Shown: piece by piece, positions 49,008 to 58,739 of the stretch
Numbering within the stretch: the stretch's first letter is position 1
Layout of the letters: every line of letters starts with the position of its first letter
Assembly (NCBI RefSeq): GCF_000183745.1
Contig: NC_014753.1
Location: forward strand, 1-64,000
Direction of reading: 5' to 3'
DNA from: Oceanithermus profundus DSM 14977
GTDB lineage: Bacteria > Deinococcota > Deinococci > Deinococcales > Marinithermaceae
Length of the DNA stretch: 64,000 nt
Notes under the pieces: model-generated
Told to the model about the DNA's origin: nothing
What the model saw: the letters and a program-made list of their open reading frames with translations, nothing else
Databases searched by the model: none
Program-made: the position numbers and the translations under genes

Positions 49008-49723
49008 GGCTCCTCCTTCTTGCGTGCAGGCAGCAGGGGGTTTCTCTTTCCCGTTACCCACGCCAGTGTCGTGTGGAGTGCGATCACGGACCAGCGCCAC
49101 CACCCGGGCCGGCACGGGATGTCTAGTCCGTACAACGCGCGAAGCGATCCGTGGTGCACGTTCTCCACGAAGACCGCTAGGTTCTGGCTGCCCGGCTCGT
49201 GCCGCGAGGGGTAAAGCACACCCTGGATTCCTGCGCTCCGGGCAGCGAGGGCGAGCTCGTGGATGGGAACGTAGTCGCCACGAATGGCCTTCATGTCGTG
49301 ATAGCGGTCGCTCACCTCTTCCGGGGTGATGGGGAGCAGGCCCGGGGCTTTCGAAAGCAGCTCTTCAAGGTGAAGCACCCGCTCGAGGCGAACCCGCACC
49401 GGGACGATGCAAAGCGGCGCACGCTCGTGGCGCGGGCGCAAACCTCCATGCATCACAAACTGCCCACCATGACCAAGATCGTCGAGGCCGTACCGCGTTT
49501 CCAGCACCACCGCGGTGGGCGAAGCCGAGAGGTAGAGCGTAGGAAGTTTCGTGCAGCCATCGAAGCGACCCACGCTCTGTTCGGCCCCTTTTCCGTTCAG
49601 CAGCACGGAACCGGGGCAGTGATAGGGCGGCCGCATGGCCCGGTAGCCGACGTGGTCCTCGAGTGGACGAACGAACGCCCCGGCTTTCGCCAGGGCGCCG
49701 TCGAAATCGCGGCCCTCGTTCAC
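48959..49723 (-). CDS. RES-domain toxin of a second RES-Xre module
   Basis: A 254-residue protein with RES features: GVLLNG-like and LPTLYLSASPTAVVLETRYGL near residues 50-75 (the Y-x-x-E pair), ATxxE-like segment, and GIQGVLYPSRHEPGSQNLAVF near residue 180, the C-terminal Ser-containing motif. It starts at GTG 49723, overlapping the antitoxin stop by 4 bases (GTGA). It is longer than the RES toxin at 15665 (159 residues) and ends with a basic tail. Confidence 0.8.
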   Translation of the reverse strand: MNEGRDFDGALAKAGAFVRPLEDHVGYRAMRPPYHCPGSVLLNGKGAEQSVGRFDGCTKLPTLYLSASPTAVVLETRYGLDDLGHGGQFVMHGGLRPRHERAPLCIVPVRVRLERVLHLEELLSKAPGLLPITPEEVSDRYHDMKAIRGDYVPIHELALAARSAGIQGVLYPSRHEPGSQNLAVFVENVHHGSLRALYGLDIPCRPGWWRWSVIALHTTLAWVTGKRNPLLPARKKEEPCPEVEKKPRSSRGRT

Positions 49724-50115
49724 GTCTCGGGCTCCCCCCTGTAAAGGTTCGCTACGGTCTGGTACACCAGCTTCATTCCCCATGGCTCTTTCGCCATGAG
49801 CTCGATGGCGGAGAGGCTCCCCTCCTCGCTCCAGCGGGTGCTCGGGGTTTTCAGCCAGGCGACGGCGTAGTCGAGGTCCCCGTAGAGCTCCTCGAGCATC
49901 CTGAGGATGCGCTCGAGTTCAGCCGCGCGCTTGCGGATCTTCGGCGTGGCCGAGTTCCGGCTCAGGGTCGAGGAATCCACGCCGAGGATCGGGGCTAGTG
50001 TGGAGAGGGGGATGCCAAGCACTTCTGCGATCGCCCGCGCGTCGTAGTCCTTCTTCCGGTTCCGTAAAGGAAGGATGGGGGCGGGGCCAAAAACCCCGGT
50101 GTGGGCCAAAGGCAT
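49720..50115 (-). CDS. Xre/MbcA/ParS-type antitoxin of the second module
   Basis: A 131-residue protein with an N-terminal helix-turn-helix (DARAIAEVLGIPLSTLAPILGVDSS) and the C-terminal toxin-binding domain (LYGDLDYAVAWLKTPSTRW then SAIELMAKEPWGMKLVYQTV). It precedes the RES toxin with a 4-base overlap, as in the first module. A palindromic operator lies upstream. Confidence 0.85.
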   Translation of the reverse strand: MPLAHTGVFGPAPILPLRNRKKDYDARAIAEVLGIPLSTLAPILGVDSSTLSRNSATPKIRKRAAELERILRMLEELYGDLDYAVAWLKTPSTRWSEEGSLSAIELMAKEPWGMKLVYQTVANLYRGEPET

Positions 50116-50162
50116 ACCGATCTCCCTTCTAGATCAAAACGGCTCCGTCATGCTTACCTGAG

Positions 50163-50201
50163 TTTACTACCGCAGGGTAGTAAAGTGCAAAAACGCTGCA
50201 C
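50163..50201 (-). promoter_or_regulatory. palindromic operator of RES-Xre module 2
   Basis: TTTACTAC (50163-50170) and GTAGTAAA (50177-50184) are a perfect 8-bp inverted repeat; next to it GTGCA and TGCAC (50185-50201) form a second pair. On the minus strand TTGCAC and TAAACT, 18 bases apart, could be the -35 and -10. Binding by the antitoxin is inferred. Confidence 0.5.
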
Positions 50202-50222
50202 ATTTTTTGCTCATGATATGCC

Positions 50223-50714
50223 CTACTTGATCGCCAGCAGCCGCCGGCGGGCCTCGAGGTAATCGTCCGGGTTGGGGTGGTTCGCCAGCAGCTCCTCAAT
50301 CTGTTCGAGCGGCATGGCGGCGAATCCCGCGGCGGCGTAGGTCTGCTCGAGCTCATGGAGCCGTTCGGCCAGCGGTTCGCGCTTGCGTTCGGACTCCAGC
50401 TCACCGCGAACCAGAAAGAGGACGAAATCCTCGAGCAGGTCGGTCCATGCCTGGAGGAAATCCTGACCCCGCTGTTCGATCTCGGGAAGGCGGGCTCGCT
50501 GATCCACGGCGTTGTGAAAGGCGCCTAGAAAGGCGTCGACGCGCATACCCTCGTCTCCGTGAAAGTCCCAGGGATAGGAGAGCCACACGTCGAAGAGCCC
50601 AATGGCCCGATCGTAGTCCCCGCGACGGACGGCGGCGACGACGTTGTCCACGAAGGCGGCGGGGTACATTCGATCGAGGTCCCCCGCATTGAAGCGAGCA
50701 GGGCGGATGGTCAT
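50223..50714 (-). CDS. hypothetical protein
   Basis: A 163-residue acidic helical protein, MTIRPARFNAGDLDRMYP..., with a Trp-rich centre (FDVWLSYPWDFHGDEG). Unknown family. GGAGG lies seven bases before ATG 50714. It sits just upstream of the second toxin-antitoxin module. Confidence 0.6.
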   Translation of the reverse strand: MTIRPARFNAGDLDRMYPAAFVDNVVAAVRRGDYDRAIGLFDVWLSYPWDFHGDEGMRVDAFLGAFHNAVDQRARLPEIEQRGQDFLQAWTDLLEDFVLFLVRGELESERKREPLAERLHELEQTYAAAGFAAMPLEQIEELLANHPNPDDYLEARRRLLAIK

Positions 50715-50784
50715 TCTTGCACCTCCATCAAAGCAAGGGTAGCACCACGAAGGGGACCAATAGGCGCCTTTTTGCTTGTCGGGG

Positions 50785-51102
50785 TCAGCGAGCGCGCAGA
50801 CCCATCCAGAACCCGGGCACGAACCCGGCGGCGAAGGGCAGGTTGTAGGTGAGTACGGCTATGGCCTTCGACCACATCGACTCGATGCGCTCGGGGGCGA
50901 GCGCCGGGGCCAGGTCGCGCTGGATTCCAGCCCAGTCCACATGCAGGTAACCCTGGTAGGCCAGCACCTGCACCCCGATGAAGAAGAGCCCCACGACCAG
51001 GGCGACGATTCGCCCTACTTGTTTGAGGGCGAACCCGGCGGCGAAGCCCGCCAGGCCGCCCAGCCCCAGGGAGCCCCAGGGCAGCGTTACGCCGTCTTCC
51101 AT
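50785..51102 (-). CDS. FUN14-family membrane protein
   Basis: A 105-residue membrane protein with Gly-rich segments LGGLAGFAAGFALKQ and VGRIVALVVGLFFIGVQ followed by YLHVDWAGIQRDL, the layout of the FUN14 family. Function in bacteria is unknown. It begins 3 bases after the AddA-like stop, so it is the last gene of the recombinase operon. Confidence 0.8.
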   Translation of the reverse strand: MEDGVTLPWGSLGLGGLAGFAAGFALKQVGRIVALVVGLFFIGVQVLAYQGYLHVDWAGIQRDLAPALAPERIESMWSKAIAVLTYNLPFAAGFVPGFWMGLRAR

Positions 51103-51105
51103 GGT

Positions 51106-53775
51106 TCAACCTCCGGTGTAGCTGGCCAGGCCCTCTTTCAGCGCAGCAGCATCGAGGGGAACGACCTGGCCGGTGCGCAGGTAGACGAGGCGCACTTCGG
51201 GCTCGATGCCCCAGTGTTTGCGTACGGCCTCGCGATAGAGCGCGAGCTGGGAGTGGTAGCGCTCAGGGTGCACCTCGCGGTCGGTCTTGTAGTCTTCGAG
51301 GTACCAGACGTCGCCTACGCGGTACAGGCGGTCGATGACCCCCTCCCAGGCCGTAGCCCCGAGCGGGTAGACGAGGGGAAGCTCGGCCAGGTCCACTTCC
51401 CGCTCCTCGAGGCTCGGGATGGCGCTGCCCAGCAGGGTCCGGTAGACCCGCAGGAGCGTGGCCACCTCTTCGATCACGGCCGGCCGGCGATCCGCCGGAA
51501 CCTCCTCGAGGACCTGCTCCCCCTCAAGGGCCAGCAGCACCTCGGGATCGTCGGGGTCCCAATCGCGCTGAATGCCCTCGTGAACGAGGATGCCTACGAT
51601 CCGCCCGAGCAGCCGCGCCTCGGGGTCGGCGGGCCATGCCTCCTCGGGATCGGGGACCTCGAGCTCGCGCTCGGCCTTCAGCGCGGTGGGCGAGCTCACC
51701 GCCGGCGGGGCCGGGGGCAGGGGCGTGGCGAGCTCTGGATCCACGGGGAGGGTAGCGGCCTCTTGCTCGATGGGTTCTTCGAGGGCGATTTCTGCGAGGG
51801 TTACGTTGCGGTGTTCGAACTTCGACCCGAGGTTCAGAACCTCGGTGAGGTGGTGCAGCCACGAACCCTTTCTGGGCTCCTTCACCGCGGCGCTCACGAT
51901 GAGGCGCTCGGAGCTTCGCGAAAGGGCCACGTAGATCAGCCGGTGGTCCTCGCCCTCTTTGCGAGCCTTCAGCGCCTGTGCGATGGATTCGTATGCGTCC
52001 TCGCCGTTGAGGGCCACGCGGCCGGTGCGTGGTTCGATGACGAGCTCGTCGGAGTTGCCGTTGAAGGTGCGGTCGGCGTCGAAGATCACCACTACGGGAG
52101 CTTGTAGCCCCTTGGCGGCGTGCGCCGACATTACCCGCACGGCGTCCCCGCCCAACCGGGCGAGGCTGGCTTCTTCCTCGCCGCCGCTGCGGAAGCTCTC
52201 GAGGGTGGCCACCGCCTCGGGGTACGTGCGGGTGTGCTCAATCCGACCCAGGACGTAGAGGACGGTGTCCGCCATCTCGAGCTCGAGCAGGTCGAGGAAG
52301 GGAGGACCCTTGGCCGTCGGAGCCTCGATCAGTCGCGTCAGGGCCTCGGCGGGGCGCATCTTCTCGGCGTCGGCCCGGAGTCGCAGCAGGCGCTCGGCGG
52401 CCTCGGGGTGGTGCAGGGTCAGGTAGGACTCCGGAGCGTCCTGGGCCAGCACCTCGCGCACTTGCCCGAGCGTGAGCCCGCCAAAGGGGCCGCTGAGGAA
52501 GACGGCTAGGCTGTCGCGCGGCGCTTCGCCCGTGGCCAGACGCAGGGCATGGTAGAGCTCGCGAACCTCGGGCTCCTCGTAAAGCCCCCGCAGCCCAACG
52601 ACCGCGAAGGGCAGACCCGCTCCCCGCAAGGCCCGCAAGAGCGGCGGAAGCTGATGGCGTCGCCGGAACAGGACGAGCATCTGCCCGTAGTCGTAGCCCT
52701 CCTCGTCGTGCAGTCGGCGTAGCTCGCGGGCCAGCAAGCGAGCTTCCCCGTTCCGCAACGCATCCAGCGTGGCTTTGCCATCTCCGGGAGTCACGGTGAT
52801 CAGCTCCACGCGGGCGTCGCCCTCGCGGCCCGGCTTGACCTCGGGGGCCTCCTCGGCGGTGAACGCCTTTCCGAGGGCCGCCTCCGCGGACGTAAAGGCG
52901 TTGAGGAAGTCCGCGAGCGCAGGGGGATGACGGTAGCTCACCGTCAAGGTCTCGACGTTCCCGTTCTCGCGCGCGCGGCGATGGGCTTCGCGGAAACCCT
53001 CCACGTCGGCGTCGCGGAAAGCGTAGATCGACTGCTTGGGGTCGCCCACGACCTCGATGGGCACCCCGGCCTCCTCGAGGGCTTCGAAGACCCGAGCCTG
53101 GATCGGCGCGGTGTCCTGGTACTCGTCGACCAGCACCACTCCGAGCCGGGACCGTACACGCTCGAGGGCCTCCGGGTGGCGGATCAGGGCAAGCGCCCGA
53201 CGCTCGATCTCGCTGGGGTCGAGATAGCGGCCGCCCAGGCGTGTCAGCCAGCGGGCGTAGACCTTTTTGAACCCCGCGACCAGGCTCCGGCTTGCGTCGC
53301 CCGTTCCCTCGAAGGCTTCGGAGATCGAACGCCGCTTGAAGAGCTCGACCAGCGCCGTGGTCACGGTCTCGTCCACTTCAGCGCCCTCGATGATCGCGAG
53401 GTTGCGGACCTCCTCGAGGAACCACGCCCGCGCGGTCGCCGGGTCGATCACCTCGAAGTGAGGGTCGAGGCCCAGCATCGGCGCCGTCAACCGAAGCAGG
53501 TACCCGAAGAAGCTGTGAATGGTGCCGATGGGGGCCTCGAGCACCCTCACCTGGTAGTCGGCTAGCCGCTCCGCCAGGGCGGGCGAGGGGGTGAAGTCGT
53601 AGAACGATCCCCGGCCCAGGGCCTCGAAGATGCGCTCCCGAAGCTCGGCCGCGGCCTTGTTCGTGAACGTTACCGCAGCGACGCGCTGCGGCGGATGCTG
53701 CTCGAGGTGTTCGAGGTAGCGCTGGGTGAGCCGGGTCGTCTTCCCCGTCCCCGCGCTTGCGACGATGACCTTCAT
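51106..53775 (-). CDS. addA: UvrD-like helicase with C-terminal nuclease (AddA-like)
   Basis: Unwinds DNA ends and degrades them with its AddB-like partner. The 889-residue protein has Walker A ASAGTGKTT at residues 6-14, helicase motifs AVTFTNKAAAELRERI, VLVDEYQDTAPIQARVF and VMSAHAAKGLQAPVVVI, and a C-terminal PD-(D/E)xK site in EGVIDRLYRVGDVWYLEDYKT (Asp...Asp-Tyr-Lys). It starts at ATG 53775, overlapping the upstream gene's stop. The protein is shorter than B. subtilis AddA (about 1230). Confidence 0.85.
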   Translation of the reverse strand: MKVIVASAGTGKTTRLTQRYLEHLEQHPPQRVAAVTFTNKAAAELRERIFEALGRGSFYDFTPSPALAERLADYQVRVLEAPIGTIHSFFGYLLRLTAPMLGLDPHFEVIDPATARAWFLEEVRNLAIIEGAEVDETVTTALVELFKRRSISEAFEGTGDASRSLVAGFKKVYARWLTRLGGRYLDPSEIERRALALIRHPEALERVRSRLGVVLVDEYQDTAPIQARVFEALEEAGVPIEVVGDPKQSIYAFRDADVEGFREAHRRARENGNVETLTVSYRHPPALADFLNAFTSAEAALGKAFTAEEAPEVKPGREGDARVELITVTPGDGKATLDALRNGEARLLARELRRLHDEEGYDYGQMLVLFRRRHQLPPLLRALRGAGLPFAVVGLRGLYEEPEVRELYHALRLATGEAPRDSLAVFLSGPFGGLTLGQVREVLAQDAPESYLTLHHPEAAERLLRLRADAEKMRPAEALTRLIEAPTAKGPPFLDLLELEMADTVLYVLGRIEHTRTYPEAVATLESFRSGGEEEASLARLGGDAVRVMSAHAAKGLQAPVVVIFDADRTFNGNSDELVIEPRTGRVALNGEDAYESIAQALKARKEGEDHRLIYVALSRSSERLIVSAAVKEPRKGSWLHHLTEVLNLGSKFEHRNVTLAEIALEEPIEQEAATLPVDPELATPLPPAPPAVSSPTALKAERELEVPDPEEAWPADPEARLLGRIVGILVHEGIQRDWDPDDPEVLLALEGEQVLEEVPADRRPAVIEEVATLLRVYRTLLGSAIPSLEEREVDLAELPLVYPLGATAWEGVIDRLYRVGDVWYLEDYKTDREVHPERYHSQLALYREAVRKHWGIEPEVRLVYLRTGQVVPLDAAALKEGLASYTGG

Positions 53776-56126
53776 GCGTTCCCCTTTCTCCGCACGACGC
53801 GGTGGCGACAAATGTCGGCGAAGCGACAGCTGCGACAGCGATAATCGCTACGTGCAATTCGGTACACACCGCGTTCGGCGTTGGCAACCATGCGCACGGC
53901 CCTCTCTACTCCACGTACGAAATTCTCGTTTCGAAGGACCCATCTCCCGAAAGGAGTCTGGCGTGTAGCGATTCGGCGGCGCAGAGGGATCGAGTGGACG
54001 CTCACCATTACCTCGCGCCCGTCGCGGGCTAACCGCCTAACCGCGAGGTAATAGCTCGGACGTTTGCTTGCGTGCTCCCAGGCACTCCTGCTGCTCTTTA
54101 TCTCCTTGGTCGTCACGTAGATGATCTCGGCAAGCTCGTCGTCGCTGACTACGATGTGGAGCTTCACCGGGAAACCCATCTCACCGCCCACCTTCTCCAT
54201 GACGGTGAACTCAGGTAAAAAGTGCCAGCGCTCGTCTACCTCGGAAGGATCAAACCCTAGCCCTTCCAGGGCTTCCCGGTCCGTTCGATCCCCCTTCAAA
54301 CGTTCGAGTAGTTCGTACCACTCAAGCGCGCCCTCGTCTTCTTCGCCCAGGTTCATCCGCTGAAGAAAGGCCTGGTACCCGCATTCGTCGAGCATGCGCA
54401 CCTGATCAATGTGGCGATAGGTCAAGGGTGCGGCGACTTCGGGCGGGCTGTAGATGCCCTCCTTGCGCTCGGCGGGGAGGGGCGCAGGATCGGCGAGGGG
54501 CACCTTTTCCTTTTTCATGCCGATCAGCGCAACTTCCGGTTCGACCGGCCCGCTCGCGCTGGCCAGCGGGAAGCTGAGGGTCGTCGTCCGGCCGGCGCCA
54601 CGCAGCTCGTCCCACAGAGAGAGGGTCCGGTTGCGAAGGCGCTCGGGCAGCCCCAGCTCTTCGAAGGCAGCGTCCCAGGGCAGGCGCACCCCGGGATCGT
54701 CGGGCAGGAAGTAGTCTTCCTGCTCACCCGTGAGGTAGGCGCCCGCAAAGGCGCCGGCGACGAAGGCGTGTTCGAAGCGGCGCCCCCCAAGCCGCCCCGC
54801 CGTGGTGAAGGTCACTCCGCGAGCCTCCTGGCGCACGGGGCGCAAGGTTCCCAAGAGGGCGCGCCACCAGTCGCGCATGCGCGCGGGGTCGTAGTCGTGG
54901 CCGTTTACGAAGCGCGCGGCGAGGAAGCCGGCGCGCATGAACTCGTCCGCCCAGGGCGAAGACGCGAGTAGCGGATCCTCTTGGATCAACCTGCGCACCC
55001 AGTCTTCGGGATCCTCCGAGGGTTCGGGCTCGAGCATCCGCCGGGCCTCCTCGAAGCGCTCTTCCAGGCCCAGCTCGGAAGCTAGCCGTTCGGTGGCTTC
55101 CATGCCCGAGACCCCCAGGGCGTAGAGGCGGGCGGCCAGCGGCTCGAGCCCGGGCACACGCCGCAGGGCGTCCGCCGTAGGGTGGTCGGCCAGCGCGAGC
55201 CGGTCGAGAAGGTGGCGGCCCTCGTCGAGGTCGGCTAGGCTCTCGGTGTGCTCGTCGGCGAGCGGGACTTCGAAACGCTGCGCGAAGTGGCGGTAGTGGC
55301 TCGCCAGGCCCGGGGGCGTAACGACGACGATCTCGCTTGGGGAAACGCCGTCGACCAGCAGGCGCTTCACCCGGGCCATCACCCAGCGCGCCTCCTCCAC
55401 CACGTTGGGGAGCGCGAACCGCTCGAGTTCGACATGGGACTCCTCGAGGAGCTGGCTCGTGGGAAGCGTGGGGACCGGTGCGGGCGACGTGACGACGACC
55501 TCGCCCCCGAGCTTCGCGTACGCCTTGAGGAAGCGCACCTCTACCGGCGACAGCTCACGGAAGCCGTCCACGATCAGGGTGGCGTACGGTAGGCGCTCGA
55601 GCTCTCCCAGGTGCTCGAGGGCCTCGTTGCGCCGGTCGTCGGGGTCCTGGTAACGCCGGCCCTGGCGCAACTCTTCGTAGCGCGCGTAGACTTGCCGGAG
55701 CCGCGCCGCTTCCCGGTCGGGCTCGGGCACGCTGTCGGGCTTCACCCCGTAGCGCTTGAGCTCGGCGATGGCCCGGGCAAATAGGCTGGCCTCGCCCGGG
55801 CCCGGGGTGCGGCCGTCGACCTCGCGCAGGGCCTCCCCCACCAGCGCGATGCGCTCAAGCGCGTCGAGCGGCGGACCCAGGCGGCCAAGCTCCGCCAGGA
55901 TCTCGGTGTAGAGGGCCTGCCAGTGGAGCACCTTGAAGCCGGGCGCTCCACCCTGTTCCCGGGCAAAGCGGGCGAGCAGGTGCCTGCGTGCCTGCGGCAG
56001 GGTGACGACGCCCACGCGGTGGGGGGTAGGCTCGCGGAGCCGCTCCGCGGCCAGGGACAGGACGTGGGCGGTCTTCCCCGCCCCCGCGGGCCCCACCACG
56101 GTATGAAGCGCTGCCTCGTTTTTCAC
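53772..56126 (-). CDS. addB: AddB-like nuclease subunit with iron-sulphur cysteines
   Basis: A 784-residue partner of the AddA-like helicase. The N-terminus has a Walker A GPAGAGKT (residues 11-18). The C-terminus has CRSCRFADICRH and an upstream single Cys (DECGYQAFLQ), the four-Cys layout of AddB iron-sulphur clusters. The nuclease core is altered: where GxxDRxD...DYKT is expected, I see VKLHIVV... and YVTTKEIKSS, so only the E-x-K part fits. It starts at GTG 56126 with GAGGAGG upstream, not at the earlier frame start. Overlaps AddA by 4 bases. Confidence 0.75.
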   Translation of the reverse strand: MKNEAALHTVVGPAGAGKTAHVLSLAAERLREPTPHRVGVVTLPQARRHLLARFAREQGGAPGFKVLHWQALYTEILAELGRLGPPLDALERIALVGEALREVDGRTPGPGEASLFARAIAELKRYGVKPDSVPEPDREAARLRQVYARYEELRQGRRYQDPDDRRNEALEHLGELERLPYATLIVDGFRELSPVEVRFLKAYAKLGGEVVVTSPAPVPTLPTSQLLEESHVELERFALPNVVEEARWVMARVKRLLVDGVSPSEIVVVTPPGLASHYRHFAQRFEVPLADEHTESLADLDEGRHLLDRLALADHPTADALRRVPGLEPLAARLYALGVSGMEATERLASELGLEERFEEARRMLEPEPSEDPEDWVRRLIQEDPLLASSPWADEFMRAGFLAARFVNGHDYDPARMRDWWRALLGTLRPVRQEARGVTFTTAGRLGGRRFEHAFVAGAFAGAYLTGEQEDYFLPDDPGVRLPWDAAFEELGLPERLRNRTLSLWDELRGAGRTTTLSFPLASASGPVEPEVALIGMKKEKVPLADPAPLPAERKEGIYSPPEVAAPLTYRHIDQVRMLDECGYQAFLQRMNLGEEDEGALEWYELLERLKGDRTDREALEGLGFDPSEVDERWHFLPEFTVMEKVGGEMGFPVKLHIVVSDDELAEIIYVTTKEIKSSRSAWEHASKRPSYYLAVRRLARDGREVMVSVHSIPLRRRIATRQTPFGRWVLRNENFVRGVERAVRMVANAERGVYRIARSDYRCRSCRFADICRHRVVRRKGNA

Positions 56127-56201
56127 GTCGACCTCCTCTTCGTATTGTTCCAAGAAATCGGGCGCCCCGAAGGGCGCCCTGCACCGTTTTGGCGATTACA
56201 A

Positions 56202-56801
56202 CTAAGAAAGCAAGCCCTCTCCTGAGGCTCGCCCTGCTAGGGGGAGTTCACGTTCCGCATCGGCCACACGCCCGCTGGCGCGCGTGTACTGGCGGAACCT
56301 TTGCCGAATTGTCTTGAGTGGGATTCCGGTTAAGGAGCTCAAGGACTTGCTGTTGAGGTGCCCGACGGCCTGAAAGACGTCCTGTACGCGCTCCATGCGG
56401 TTGCGCGTATCCCGCCACACCACCCAGTCCGTCATGCGGCGCAGCTCAAACCCAACGAGGCGGCCAAAGGCCGCCTCGACTTCTGCTGGCCAGCGCCGCT
56501 CCGTGTCCAACTCGAGGACCCGGGCGCCGATCGGAAGCAGAGGTTCGCGCCCGCTGTACTGGTCGTTGGGGTCGAGGGGCATTCCCACGGCGCCGGGGAC
56601 AAGCAGGTAGGTCGGGCGCAGGTCGAGCTCGAGGTCCAGGTACCCGACGCCCACGAAGCCGTCCAGCACGATGATCGGCCGGGACAGGGAGACCGGGGAG
56701 GTCCATTCGAACTCGCGGAGGTGGGCATAGGGGCGAACGATTTCAATAAAAGTTTTGGCCTCGTCGGGAACACTAAACGGCGCGACGTTGATACGGGTCA
56801 T
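56202..56801 (-). CDS. hypothetical protein with C-terminal helix-turn-helix
   Basis: A 199-residue protein with a beta-rich N-terminal domain (PVSLSRPIIVLDGFVGVGYLDLELDL) and a C-terminal helix-turn-helix (SKSLSSLTGIPLKTIRQRFRQYT). It may be a transcription or DNA-structure regulator of the recombinase genes. ATG 56801 follows GGGAGG. An AAT-centred CCCCC/GGGGG dyad lies just upstream of it at about 56863-56876. Confidence 0.55.
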   Translation of the reverse strand: MTRINVAPFSVPDEAKTFIEIVRPYAHLREFEWTSPVSLSRPIIVLDGFVGVGYLDLELDLRPTYLLVPGAVGMPLDPNDQYSGREPLLPIGARVLELDTERRWPAEVEAAFGRLVGFELRRMTDWVVWRDTRNRMERVQDVFQAVGHLNSKSLSSLTGIPLKTIRQRFRQYTRASGRVADAERELPLAGRASGEGLLS

Positions 56802-56909
56802 GCACGATCCTCCCGGGCAGTCAACCTGAGAAAACGATAAGGCGGGAATTAATCCCTGTACATCCCCCAAATGGGGGTATCAGTCCAAAAAACAACGTCC
56901 CCATCGGCG

Positions 56910-58730
56910 TTAACCCCGCAAGAGTACGTCCAACCAGGTGTACCGCCGGCTCGCCTGCACCGCACGGGCTCGGTAGAGGGCCTCCGGGTGGAAGAGCAGC
57001 GTATGGTACTGCTTGCTGCGCGTCAGCGCCGTGTAGACGAGTTCCCGCGAGAGCAAGGCCATGTGGGCCTTGGGAAGGATCGTGATGACTGCGGGCCACT
57101 CCGAGCCCTGGGACCGGTGTACCGTCATCGCGTAGGCGAGGACGAGCCGGCTGCGTTTGTTCCCGGGGATGGCGAAGCGGTCGGTCGGGGTTTCGAAGGT
57201 GAGGCCCAGGCTTCCCCCGCCCCGCAGCACCCCCACCTCACCGTTCATGATTCCCAACTCGTAGTCGTTGTGGATCCACACCGCGGGGTCCCCTTCGCGG
57301 GCCTCCATGCCCCAACCGATCGGCCCCAGCGGTTTCCCCCCGGGATTGAGCTGCTGCTGGAGGAAGGGGCTGAGGCGACGCACCCCCAGGGGGCCCCGGT
57401 TCCCGGGCACTAGCACCTGGGGCCGTTCGCCGACGATCTGCTCGAGCCTCTGGAGCTCGTCGAGTAGCGTCCGCAACGTCGTTTGCGCGGCTTCTTCCTC
57501 GAAAGGCAAAAGGCGCAAACGTTCGCCGTCGGCCAAGGGCATCCTGCCCTCGCGCAAGGCGTAGGCCCCGTTCACGATGGGGCTGTCCTGCGCTTGACGA
57601 AAGATCTGCGTCAGCCGCAAGGTGGCCACTCGGGTCATCAGATCGCGCAGGAACTGCCCGGGACCTACGGGCGGAAGCTGGTCGGGGTCGCCGACGAAGA
57701 TGACCGAGGTGCTCGGCGCGAGCGCGTCTACCAGGAAGGCTGCGATCTCGGCGTCGAGCATCGAGGTCTCGTCGATCACCAGCAGGTCGTACGGCAGAGG
57801 GTTGCGCGCGTGGTAGAGAGGCCGGCGCGCCTCCCCCAGCCCCAGCAGCCGGTGAATCGTTTCCGCAGGCAGACGCGCGACCTCGGCGATGCGACGGGCC
57901 GCCTTCCCGGTAGGAGCCGCGATCCCGAACCGCATCCGATGCAGCTCGGGGGCGGCGAGTAGCGTGGCGATCGTCGTCGTCTTGCCGCTCCCGGGACCAC
58001 CGGTGAGGACGACCACGCGGTTTTCGCGCACCAGCTTGAAGATGCGAGCCTGCTCGTCGGAGAGGCCGTGGCCGGCCGGAGGCGTAAGGCGCAACCCGCG
58101 GCCGGGCTTCAGGCGAAAAAGGAGCCCGTCGGCGATGCTGCGCTCGGTTCGGTAGGGCTGAACCAGGCCGTAGCGCCCCTGCTCCTCAACGATGAGCCGC
58201 TGCTTTCGGGCTTCCCGGGCCAGCTCCTGGATCTCTTCCTTGCCGAGGCCGCTGCGTTCCGCGAGCAAAAAAAGAGGAGCGGCCGTGTGTCCTTCCCCAA
58301 GCAGGTCGATCAATCCACCCAGCAACCGCTCGAGGCGCGGGAAGACCCGCCGGAGAACTTCACGCGGCACCCCGGGCACGAGCAGCTCTTGGGGCTTGTC
58401 GAAGGCCCGTTCCGGCCGCGAGCCGAAGCGGGCCGCGAGCCAGCTCGCGGCTTCCTCGCTAAAGCCTAGCTTCAGATAGCCCTCGATCTTGGCGAGCTCC
58501 TTCGAGGGCGGCGGCGCGAGGCCCAGGAAACGCACCACCCTGAGCCGAGGCCCGTATCGGGGGTGGACCGTGTGCTCGGTCTCCATGCGCACCCACGTCC
58601 CCTCTACGGGGGTGGGCATCTCGCCCACGGCGGTGTGGCGCTCCCCGGCTTCGTTGCGGACCGCAACGACGGCGAAGCCGTCTTTCAGGTAGACGACCCG
58701 CTCGATCTTCCAGCGGCCCTCGCTTACCAA
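56910..58730 (-). CDS. RecD2-like superfamily 1 helicase
   Basis: A 606-residue 5'-3' DNA helicase. It has Walker A LTGGPGSGKTTTIATLL, DLLVIDETSMLDAEI (motif II), FVGDPDQLPPVGPGQ (motif III) and AYAMTVHRSQGSEWPAVI (motif VI). The N-terminal 200 residues resemble the RecD2 N-terminal region but are shorter; RecD2 is about 720 or more. It starts with TTG 58730 behind GAGGAGG. The gene lies between ClpX and the regulator-like gene on the same strand. Confidence 0.85.
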   Translation of the reverse strand: MVSEGRWKIERVVYLKDGFAVVAVRNEAGERHTAVGEMPTPVEGTWVRMETEHTVHPRYGPRLRVVRFLGLAPPPSKELAKIEGYLKLGFSEEAASWLAARFGSRPERAFDKPQELLVPGVPREVLRRVFPRLERLLGGLIDLLGEGHTAAPLFLLAERSGLGKEEIQELAREARKQRLIVEEQGRYGLVQPYRTERSIADGLLFRLKPGRGLRLTPPAGHGLSDEQARIFKLVRENRVVVLTGGPGSGKTTTIATLLAAPELHRMRFGIAAPTGKAARRIAEVARLPAETIHRLLGLGEARRPLYHARNPLPYDLLVIDETSMLDAEIAAFLVDALAPSTSVIFVGDPDQLPPVGPGQFLRDLMTRVATLRLTQIFRQAQDSPIVNGAYALREGRMPLADGERLRLLPFEEEAAQTTLRTLLDELQRLEQIVGERPQVLVPGNRGPLGVRRLSPFLQQQLNPGGKPLGPIGWGMEAREGDPAVWIHNDYELGIMNGEVGVLRGGGSLGLTFETPTDRFAIPGNKRSRLVLAYAMTVHRSQGSEWPAVITILPKAHMALLSRELVYTALTRSKQYHTLLFHPEALYRARAVQASRRYTWLDVLLRG

Positions 58731-58739
58731 GGCCCCTCC

